In this document: positions 1 to 6,047 of the stretch, one piece after another
Layout: every line of letters begins with the position of its first letter
Position numbering within the stretch: the first letter of the stretch is position 1
Translations under genes and position numbers: made by a program
Notes under the pieces: generated by a model
Databases searched by the model: none
Seen by the model: only the letters and a program-made list of their open reading frames with translations
What the model was told of the DNA's origin: nothing
Assembly: GCF_025567095.1 (NCBI RefSeq)
Contig: NZ_JAOQJH010000021.1
From: Anthropogastromicrobium aceti
Lineage (GTDB): Bacteria; Bacillota; Clostridia; Lachnospirales; Lachnospiraceae
Length of the DNA stretch: 62,943 nucleotides
Strand: one strand, 5' to 3'

Positions 1-128
1 TACTACGCTAAAAATTTCACTCGCCTGACTGCTTTCGCAATCTGGCTTTTTAAGAAATCTTCAGGGTTGGTTATACTGTTCAATTATCAAGGTTCTTTGT
101 GATTTTTCTTTGCCGTCTCATTGACAGC
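1..128 (-). other. Leader of an rRNA operon (16S gene lies beyond the left edge)
   Basis: Read on the minus strand, this stretch lies directly downstream of two tandem strong promoters. It contains a block of the form AAGAACCTTGATAATTGAAC, typical of rrn leaders and spacers in Firmicutes. No mature rRNA sequence is present; the 16S gene would begin past position 1. There is no reading frame with a ribosome binding site. The call rests on the promoters and leader motif, so the exact rRNA gene that follows is inferred. Confidence 0.72.
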
Positions 129-134
129 TCATCT

Positions 135-163
135 AATATATCACAATCGCCTGCGTTTGTCAA
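135..163 (-). promoter_or_regulatory. rrn promoter P2
   Basis: Minus strand: -35 TTGACA at 158-163, 17-base spacer, -10 TATATT at 135-140. It is the promoter nearer to the rRNA gene of a tandem pair and drives transcription leftward out of the window. Confidence 0.75.
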
Positions 164-203
164 GCACTTTTTTCAACTTTTTTCAATTCATTGTTTTTAA
201 TGA

Positions 204-262
204 TTTTGAATTGTTTTTGTTATTGCTACAATTCTCATTATTGTTTTTGAATTGTTTTTGTT
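204..262. repeat. 18-bp direct repeat between the two rrn promoters
   Basis: The sequence TTTTGAATTGTTTTTGTT occurs twice, at 204-221 and 245-262, 41 bp apart. On the minus strand it is an A-rich tract just upstream of P2, so it could act as an UP-element-like contact for RNA polymerase alpha subunits. That role is inferred. Confidence 0.6.
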
Positions 263-292
263 GTGTCTGTCTTGTTTTCGGCGACGTTGACT

Positions 293-321
293 ATAATACC
301 ACCCTTTAAAGGGTTTGTCAA
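293..321 (-). promoter_or_regulatory. rrn promoter P1
   Basis: Minus strand: -35 TTGACA at 316-321, 17-base spacer, -10 TATTAT at 293-298. The hexamers are near-consensus. Upstream is an A-rich tract (322-357) that could serve as an UP element. Together with P2 this is the tandem arrangement common for Firmicute rRNA operons. Confidence 0.8.
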
Positions 322-549
322 CTACTTTTTTATGTTTTTTTGCATTTTTTTACACTACAAAAGCCCTTCGGTGTAATGTTTTCGTCGCCGGACCAAATTC
401 CGCAGGCTCCTTTTATGTTCTTTCTTATTATACATCACTTTGAAAGACCTGCTTCAAGTGTCCGGCTCGTGAAATCCATTCACCTTCGGGCTATACTGCA
501 AATATTATCTTATCCTTGAATTGTAACGGCACAGTAGTAACAATACCGA
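322..549. other. Intergenic region between aldo/keto reductase and rrn promoters
   Basis: There is no convincing gene. On the minus strand a possible further promoter has -10 TATAAT at 427-432 and TTGAAG at 452-457, but with a long 19-base spacer. A copy of a dispersed repeat lies at 351-386. Short stem-loops at about 450-490 could end the reductase transcript, but none has a clear T-run. Confidence 0.5.
351..386 (-). repeat. Dispersed repeat, copy 1
   Basis: The minus strand reads GAAAACATTACACCGAAGGG and continues with a CTTTTGTA-type end. It matches the copy at 39582-39626 over about 28 bases with few mismatches, and its core AAGGGCTTT also occurs in the copy at 3547-3575. All three copies are intergenic. 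Function unknown. Confidence 0.5.
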
Positions 550-1578
550 TCACACCACCGTCTTTCCTGCCAATACTTCACGGTAATCCTTTAAATTTTT
601 CTTTAACAGATTCGGCGTATCAAGACCATATGGGCACTTTGCCTTGCACTTATTGCAGCCAATACAGCCATCAATCTTATTCATGCGTGCCTGTCCTGCT
701 TCATCAAGCCATGCTGCTGATGGTGCTCGGCGAATCATAAGTGACATACGTGCGCAATTGTTAATCTCAATTCCTGCTGGACATGGCATACAATATCCAC
801 AGCCTCTGCAGAAATCACCTGACAGCTGCTTTTTCTCTTTTTCGATAAATGCTTCAATTTTTTTTGTATAAACAGGCGGATTCTCTACATAAGAAAGAAA
901 CTCGTCCATTTCTGTTTCTCTCTGAACACCCCAAATTGGCAAAACATTAGGATATTGTGCCAGATACGCATATGCTGCTCTCGAATCAGTAATTAATCCT
1001 CCAGACAATGCCTTCATTGCAATAAATCCCATACCTGCCTTTGAACAGGCCTCCTCAACTTCAATATCTTTCTTTGTTGCCAAATAACAAAATGGAAACT
1101 GCAGAGTCTCATACAATCCACTCTCAATTGCCTCCGTAGCAACAGTCAAGCGATGATTTGTAATTCCAATATGACGAATTTTTCCCTGTGCCTTTGCCTC
1201 TAGCATAGCCTCATACAAACCACTTCCATCGCCCGGCTTTGGGCAAAAAGCTGGATTATGAAACTGATAAATATCAATATAATCTGTTTTAAGTGTTGCA
1301 AGAGATGTCTCAAGATCCTTCCAAAATCCCTCAACTGTTAATGCTGCTGTCTTCGTTGCGATATAGACCTTTTCTCTCATCCCATCAAAAGCCGCCCCAA
1401 GCTTTTCCTCACTATCGCTGTAGGCTCTTGCCGTATCAAAGAATCTCACACCACCATCATATGCCTTATGTACAAGACGGATCGCTTCCTCCTTTGAAAC
1501 ACGCTGTACCGGCAGTGCGCCAAATCCATTTTTATTAACGGTAATACCCGTTCTTCCAAGTGTTACCATATCCTTCAT
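550..1578 (-). CDS. Aldo/keto reductase with C-terminal 4Fe-4S dicluster domain
   Basis: The product is a cytoplasmic NAD(P)H-dependent oxidoreductase of the aldo/keto reductase superfamily, 342 residues from the ATG at 1578. That start is preferred because GGAGG lies just upstream; an in-frame GTG at 1596 overlaps that site. The AKR catalytic tetrad is visible: D48, Y53, K76 and H107. The C-terminus adds two ferredoxin-type cysteine clusters, one at 257-266 (CX2CX2CXXCP) and one at 305-315 (CIGCNKCKAKCP). Such iron-sulfur AKRs are common in anaerobic Clostridia; the natural substrate is unknown. It is transcribed alone, with a promoter probably in the 1579-1677 gap, where TATA-rich sequence occurs. 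Confidence 0.9.
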   Translation of the reverse strand: MKDMVTLGRTGITVNKNGFGALPVQRVSKEEAIRLVHKAYDGGVRFFDTARAYSDSEEKLGAAFDGMREKVYIATKTAALTVEGFWKDLETSLATLKTDYIDIYQFHNPAFCPKPGDGSGLYEAMLEAKAQGKIRHIGITNHRLTVATEAIESGLYETLQFPFCYLATKKDIEVEEACSKAGMGFIAMKALSGGLITDSRAAYAYLAQYPNVLPIWGVQRETEMDEFLSYVENPPVYTKKIEAFIEKEKKQLSGDFCRGCGYCMPCPAGIEINNCARMSLMIRRAPSAAWLDEAGQARMNKIDGCIGCNKCKAKCPYGLDTPNLLKKNLKDYREVLAGKTVV

Positions 1579-1677
1579 TATTTTTTTCCTCCACACAAAA
1601 TCTTTAGCAATAAAGAAATCGTATTTCTTCTATATATAATAGCAGTATAATAGCAATTACTTTTTTTAAGCTTGTAA

Positions 1678-3360
1678 CTATTCAGAATAGTCAAAAAACT
1701 TTTTCAAAAACTCATCCCTCGAGCAAGGCTTCGAGTAATAATATCCCTGAATCAAATCTGGTCCTAGTGCCTTAATCTTTTCGAGGTCTTCCTTAGTCTC
1801 AACACCTTCCACGCAGACATACTGATTTAGCTTATGAACCATCTCAATCACATACTGCATCAATTGATATTCATATGAGCGTGACAGTGCCTTTAATGTA
1901 AAGCCTCTGTCAAGCTTTACAATATCTGGTTCAAGATTACTGATATTCATTAAATTAGAATAACCTGTTCCAAAGTCGTCAAGCGCAATCTGAATACGAA
2001 GCTGTTTCATATCATTCCATACACTGCGCACTGCCGGTGTTCCTTCAAGATAACCACTCTCTGTAAGTTCCACAATGATTCCGCTACAGCTAATACCAGA
2101 GTGATCGATTATTTGCTTTAATTCCATCATAAGTGGACTCTTTAATATCTGAACATAAGACAGATTGATTGACACACGAAATTCCGGATAATATTTACGA
2201 CACTCTGTACACATAGAAAATGCATTTTGAATAATCCACTTTCCAACAGGAATAATCAATCCACTTTCCTCTAAAATAGGAATAGCTTCTGCCGGTGAAA
2301 TAAAATTTCCATTCTTATCATGAATGCGAAGCAATGCCTCTGCCGCATATAAGCTTTCATCCTTTGCTCTCACAATTGGCTGAAAATATAGTTCAAATCC
2401 TTGATATCCCAATGAAACTGCCTCTCGTAAGGAACGAAGAATTTCCCTTCTGTGTAAAAATTTCTCGTAATCTTCCATTTGAAATTGATACGCTCTGTTT
2501 TTTCCGCGTTTTTTTGCCTCGCTAAGCGCAAACTGTGAATATTTCATCAATTCCTTATAGCCTCTTACTGATGTATTCTCACTGCTAATAATTCCTGCCG
2601 AGATTGTATACACTGCCTCATAACCACTTTTACAAATACTTTCATCTACAGCTTTTCGAATCCTGTGAAACAATTCATCTGCATCATTTTCGTCCGGTCC
2701 AATACCAAACACATTAGACTCGACAAGATCCTCAATAAGAAATTCATCTCCTGTCATGCGATATGCCTTCTGGTTCCCAGTCAGCTGAAAGCTAATATCA
2801 TCTGCTACAGTCTTTAGAATACGATCTCCATACTCAACTCCAAACCGCTCATTAATATCGCTAAAATCATCAATGCCAATCCTTAGCACAAATCCATCGA
2901 CTGACTTTGTTCCAAACGCTTTCATCCGGTTCTTAAAAGAAGCTTCGCCCAAAAGCCCGCTGATATTATCTGCTTTCTGCTGCTGACCAATCTCATTAAT
3001 GCTGCCAATTAAAAAATGTGGTCTGCCATCTGATTCCCTAAGCACCTTTCCACGGCAGTTAATCCAAACTGGAACACATTCTTTGTTTAGCCAGCGATAC
3101 TGCATGTTATGCCTGTCACGTTCTCCCCGATCAACTTCTTCAAGCTCAACCTTTAACGCATCATAATCCTCTGAATATACAAATTTGCGGTGTTCTTCCA
3201 CTGCATTTGTAAAACAATTAGACGAAAGTGCAAATCTTTTCTGTGCCCTTTCCGATATAAAGTATAAATCCTGAATGATATCATACACATACAAATAATT
3301 ATCCATACAAGGATCAAAGCATTCAATTATGTCGCGCAGCTTTTCAAATGTATAATTCAT
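1678..3360 (-). CDS. PAS-GGDEF-EAL c-di-GMP signalling protein
   Basis: This 560-residue soluble protein has three modules: a PAS-like sensor (about 20-130), a GGDEF domain (about 140-295) and an EAL domain (about 310-555). The GGDEF signature is changed to TGDEF at 203-207, so diguanylate cyclase activity is uncertain. The EAL domain keeps the residues expected of an active phosphodiesterase: EALLR at 341, N399, ELTES at 431, DDFGTGY at 461, K482, EGVE at 518 and QGY at 538. It probably degrades c-di-GMP, with the PAS and GGDEF parts sensing a ligand, perhaps GTP. Start ATG at 3360 follows GGAGGGAAACAGT. No transmembrane segment is seen. A c-di-GMP riboswitch occurs elsewhere in this window. 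Confidence 0.92.
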   Translation of the reverse strand: MNYTFEKLRDIIECFDPCMDNYLYVYDIIQDLYFISERAQKRFALSSNCFTNAVEEHRKFVYSEDYDALKVELEEVDRGERDRHNMQYRWLNKECVPVWINCRGKVLRESDGRPHFLIGSINEIGQQQKADNISGLLGEASFKNRMKAFGTKSVDGFVLRIGIDDFSDINERFGVEYGDRILKTVADDISFQLTGNQKAYRMTGDEFLIEDLVESNVFGIGPDENDADELFHRIRKAVDESICKSGYEAVYTISAGIISSENTSVRGYKELMKYSQFALSEAKKRGKNRAYQFQMEDYEKFLHRREILRSLREAVSLGYQGFELYFQPIVRAKDESLYAAEALLRIHDKNGNFISPAEAIPILEESGLIIPVGKWIIQNAFSMCTECRKYYPEFRVSINLSYVQILKSPLMMELKQIIDHSGISCSGIIVELTESGYLEGTPAVRSVWNDMKQLRIQIALDDFGTGYSNLMNISNLEPDIVKLDRGFTLKALSRSYEYQLMQYVIEMVHKLNQYVCVEGVETKEDLEKIKALGPDLIQGYYYSKPCSRDEFLKKFFDYSE

Positions 3361-3462
3361 ACTGTTTCCCTCCCTCCTATTGATAGTCGTTTTACTACAA
3401 CAGTCAATCTTTAACGTTTAACTACTCTTAGTGACATTCTACTTCATTATTCTTAAAAAGTA

Positions 3463-3485
3463 AAGAGCTGTCGTGTGACAGCTCT
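3463..3485 (-). terminator. Terminator downstream of blaI
   Basis: A perfect 9-bp stem (AGAGCTGTC/GACAGCTCT) has a 4-base loop. On the minus strand it is followed by TTTACTTTTT, as expected for Rho-independent termination of the BlaI transcript. Confidence 0.75.
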
Positions 3486-3546
3486 CATTTCTTATTATTG
3501 TAACATTTCACTGATAAGCCAAAATTTAAAGCAAAGCCTAAAGTTG

Positions 3547-3575
3547 AAGGGCTTTCGTAGCATGACGCGTGAAAT
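3547..3575 (+). repeat. Dispersed repeat, copy 2
   Basis: The core AAGGGCTTTCGTAGCATGAC continues with GCGTGAA. It matches the copy at 39582-39626 (opposite strand) over about 27 bases with one mismatch. It sits 8 bp past the blaI stop codon. Confidence 0.6.
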
Positions 3576-3582
3576 GTAATTA

Positions 3583-3963
3583 CTATTTCTCCTCAACATG
3601 ATCAAGCAATCTTCTTAGTTTCTGGCACTCCTCATGTGTAAGAGGAGCGGCTGCGCATAATGTCTGTGCAAACTCTGCCATACTTCCATGGAACCAAAAC
3701 TCGATTTCCTTTTGCGCCAATTGCTGTTTATACTCTTGTTCACTCTTTATTGCGTGCACATAAGAAATACGTCCCCGGCGCTGCGTTGTAATATATCCCT
3801 TTCCTGCCATACGTGTCAAAAATGTCACTACTGTCGTTCTGGCATACTCTTTTCCATACTGCTCATTCAGCTGCTTCACCAACTCTGGAACTGAAATGTC
3901 AGGATTTGATTCCCAGATAATTTTCATAATTGGCGCTTCACACACACTTAATTCTTCTCTCAT
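3583..3963 (-). CDS. BlaI/MecI/CopY-family transcriptional repressor
   Basis: This 126-residue protein carries a winged helix-turn-helix (about 1-70) followed by a dimerisation tail. The segment around TTVVTFLTRMAGKGYI matches the recognition-helix and wing region of the BlaI/MecI family. The start is ATG at 3963, just after GGAGGTAGGA; an in-frame GTG at 3975 would overlap that site. Members usually pair with a BlaR1/MecR1 membrane protease and control beta-lactam, copper or cell-wall genes, but neither BlaR1 nor a beta-lactamase lies nearby. The target is therefore unknown and may be its own promoter. A cre-type CcpA box and a small ORF precede it. Confidence 0.88.
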   Translation of the reverse strand: MREELSVCEAPIMKIIWESNPDISVPELVKQLNEQYGKEYARTTVVTFLTRMAGKGYITTQRRGRISYVHAIKSEQEYKQQLAQKEIEFWFHGSMAEFAQTLCAAAPLTHEECQKLRRLLDHVEEK

Positions 3964-3974
3964 TCCTACCTCCA

Positions 3975-4040
3975 CTATCTTTTTTTACACACATTTGCGG
4001 CTACCACCGCGTCTTCCCACACTTTTGTAATCGTTTTCAT
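3975..4040 (-). CDS. Possible 21-residue leader peptide upstream of blaI
   Basis: An ATG at 4040 lies 7 bases after AGGAG and opens a 21-codon frame ending TAG at 3975. The stop abuts the blaI ribosome binding site, so translation of the two could be coupled. The peptide (starts MKTITKVWED, ends CKKR) has no recognisable domain. Its first codons overlap a perfect cre box, so the frame could be accidental. Only the layout supports it. Confidence 0.35.
   Translation of the reverse strand: MKTITKVWEDAVVAANVCKKR
4026..4039. promoter_or_regulatory. Catabolite-responsive element (cre) in the blaI leader
   Basis: TGTAATCGTTTTCA matches the CcpA consensus TGWAANCGNTNWCA at every fixed position in both orientations. 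It lies about 85 bases downstream of the blaI -10 box. A site there would usually repress by blocking elongation. CcpA binding is inferred from the match only. Confidence 0.55.
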
Positions 4041-4122
4041 CAGCATTCTCCTATTATCTGACCAGATTTTGCCCTTTTAGTGCACTCTAACTGCCGATTT
4101 TTTTACTTGATTACTGTTGCTG

Positions 4123-4151
4123 ATAGTACCATTTTTATGAAGTGTCGTCAA
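4123..4151 (-). promoter_or_regulatory. Promoter for blaI
   Basis: Minus strand: -35 TTGACG at 4146-4151, 17-base spacer, -10 TACTAT at 4123-4128. The -35 is embedded in a direct repeat (GACACTT twice, 10 bp apart), a possible operator. Confidence 0.6.
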
Positions 4152-4175
4152 GTGTCATAATAAACACGTATCATT

Positions 4176-4225
4176 AAAAAAAGCTGATATCTGCTATCTT
4201 TTTGATAACAAACATCAGCTTTTTT
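4176..4225 (-). terminator. Terminator downstream of ilvE
   Basis: An 11-bp stem AAAAAGCTGAT/ATCAGCTTTTT encloses a long AT-rich loop and has T-runs on both strands, so it may work in both directions. It lies just past the ilvE stop codon. Confidence 0.75.
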
Positions 4226-4298
4226 CTATTTATTAATTATCGCAGTGTATAGATCAGACAGTTGCGATCCGATTTCGCTGCCTGCTCATAAACACAGA

Positions 4299-5324
4299 TT
4301 ACTCGATTACCTGAATCCATCCCTTTGGAGCCTCGATGCGTCCCATCTGGATACCTGTCAATGTCTCATACAGCTTCTTGGTTACTGGTCCCATCTCATC
4401 CATACCGCTTGGCAGGCAGATTTCCTTACCATGATCAACAATCTTTCCAACTGGAGAGATAACGGCTGCTGTTCCGCAAAGACCACACTCTGCAAAATCT
4501 TTAACCTCATCAAAGTATACTGGACGCTCCTCAACCTCAAGTCCTAAATATTCCTTTGCAACATATACGAGAGAGCGACGTGTGATAGATGGAAGGATCG
4601 TGCTTGACTTTGGTGTAACAACCTTTCCATCCTTTGTTACAAACAGGAAGTTTGCACCGCCAGTCTCCTCTACCTTTGTACGTGTTGCAGAATCAAGATA
4701 CATGTTCTCTGCATAGCCCTGCTCATGCGCCTCAACAATTGCGTGAAGGCTCATTGCGTAATTTAATCCAGCCTTGATATGTCCAGTACCATTCGGTGCT
4801 GCACGGTCATAATCACTTACGCGGATTGTAATCGGCTTTGCGCCGCCCTTAAAATATGGACCAACTGGTGTACAGAAGATACGGAACTGATACTCATTTG
4901 CCGGCTTTACACCGATAACAGCGTCACTTCCAAACATATATGGACGAATGTAAAGTGTTGCACCTGATCCGTATGGCGGAACATACCCTTCATTTGCCTT
5001 TACAACCTGCTTTACAGCATCTACAAAACGATCCTGCGGGAATGGCGGCATTTCCAGTCTCTTTGCGGAGTTTACCATACGCTCTGCGTTTAAATCCGGG
5101 CGGAATACAACGATCTGTCCCTTCTCTGTGGTATATGCCTTCATACCTTCAAATACGGTCTGTGCGTACTGCAGAACACCTGCGCACTCGTTGATCGTAA
5201 TAGTTGCATCTGAGGTTAATGTACCTTCATCCCAACTTCCGTTTTTATAATTTGAAACATATCTTTTATCGGTCTGGATATAACCAAAACCAAGACTGCT
5301 CCAATCCAGATTTTTCTTCTCCAT
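4299..5324 (-). CDS. ilvE: Branched-chain amino acid aminotransferase
   Basis: This fold-type IV PLP enzyme (341 residues) interconverts leucine, isoleucine and valine with their 2-oxo acids, using glutamate/2-oxoglutarate as partner. The expected PLP lysine is K184 in GTGHIKAGLNYA, as in the eukaryotic-type BCAT subgroup. The length is normal for that group. The start is ATG at 5324, about 9 bases after GAAAGGAAG; an upstream in-frame ATG at 5345 overlaps that site. It has its own promoter and terminator, so it is probably monocistronic. Its gene neighbour leuA makes the leucine precursor, linking the two to one pathway. Confidence 0.95.
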   Translation of the reverse strand: MEKKNLDWSSLGFGYIQTDKRYVSNYKNGSWDEGTLTSDATITINECAGVLQYAQTVFEGMKAYTTEKGQIVVFRPDLNAERMVNSAKRLEMPPFPQDRFVDAVKQVVKANEGYVPPYGSGATLYIRPYMFGSDAVIGVKPANEYQFRIFCTPVGPYFKGGAKPITIRVSDYDRAAPNGTGHIKAGLNYAMSLHAIVEAHEQGYAENMYLDSATRTKVEETGGANFLFVTKDGKVVTPKSSTILPSITRRSLVYVAKEYLGLEVEERPVYFDEVKDFAECGLCGTAAVISPVGKIVDHGKEICLPSGMDEMGPVTKKLYETLTGIQMGRIEAPKGWIQVIE

Positions 5325-5416
5325 AATGTCTGCTTCCTTTCTCATATGCTGTCAAATATCCTTTAGTATGGATCGTCAGTTCTTAATTTTCCAGATTCAT
5401 CATAAGGATTATATTC

Positions 5417-5444
5417 ATTTTATACCAGAAACAGGAAATGTCAA
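5417..5444 (-). promoter_or_regulatory. Promoter for ilvE
   Basis: Minus strand: -35 TTGACA at 5439-5444, 16-base spacer, -10 TAAAAT at 5417-5422. No T-box or attenuator-like structure is seen between it and the gene. Confidence 0.6.
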
Positions 5445-5468
5445 TATCCTGCTTTTGCTAACTTAGTT

Positions 5469-5933
5469 TTATTTTAGGTAGTTAACAATACACTGAATAT
5501 ACTGCATGTTCGTTGGCCTAGTACTGTTGACTGATGCCATCTCTCCAAATATGCGTTTTTTATATTCCATGCTAGCCAGTGACCATGAACGTTCAATTGC
5601 CACGCGTATCGCGCGCTCAATACGGCTCGGAGTCGTATTATGAACCTTTGCAATCTGAGGATACAATAACTTTGTAATTCTCTCAATCAATTCATGATCT
5701 TCAAGCGCAAATGTTATCGCATCGTGAAGATACTGTGCGCCAGCCATCGTTCCTACAATTCCAAGGCCTGTCAAAACATCCTGCACAGTCTCCTTTTGCA
5801 TCCCCACCTCAATCAATACATATCTGCTCTGAGGATTGATTGGGCAGATTTTAAGCAAATCTTCCAATGCGTCTTTGCTCTGAACCACCCCTAAAATATG
5901 TACACCTTTAATTCCTTCTGCCACTTGAAACAT
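5469..5933 (-). CDS. Stand-alone Spo0A C-terminal effector-domain protein
   Basis: This 154-residue protein resembles the DNA-binding C-terminal domain of the sporulation regulator Spo0A (about residues 50-150), including the helix TPSRIERAIRVAIERSW at 101-117. A Spo0A protein is normally about 260-270 residues with an N-terminal phospho-receiver. Here the first 45 residues do not show the receiver's acidic pocket or a phospho-acceptor aspartate motif, and the ATG at 5933 has a strong site (GGAGG 6-7 bases upstream). It is therefore probably a constitutive or differently controlled regulator, not the master Spo0A. It lies downstream of leuA in the same direction with a 114-bp gap. Target genes are unknown. 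Confidence 0.82.
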   Translation of the reverse strand: MFQVAEGIKGVHILGVVQSKDALEDLLKICPINPQSRYVLIEVGMQKETVQDVLTGLGIVGTMAGAQYLHDAITFALEDHELIERITKLLYPQIAKVHNTTPSRIERAIRVAIERSWSLASMEYKKRIFGEMASVNSTRPTNMQYIQCIVNYLK

Positions 5934-6047
5934 CGTACCCCTCCTTTTTCTTCTAACGTTTACTAAAAGGAGTTTACTACATCTATAGCACATAGTAAAT
6001 AGTACAAACGACATTTTTAGTCGCATTTTTCGCGTAACTTTACCACG

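Noticed and set aside
355..435. A 26-codon basic ORF on the minus strand (starts MYNKKEHKRS)
   Set aside because: Its start codon overlaps a TATAAT -10-like box, it has no ribosome binding site, and its end lies in the dispersed repeat.
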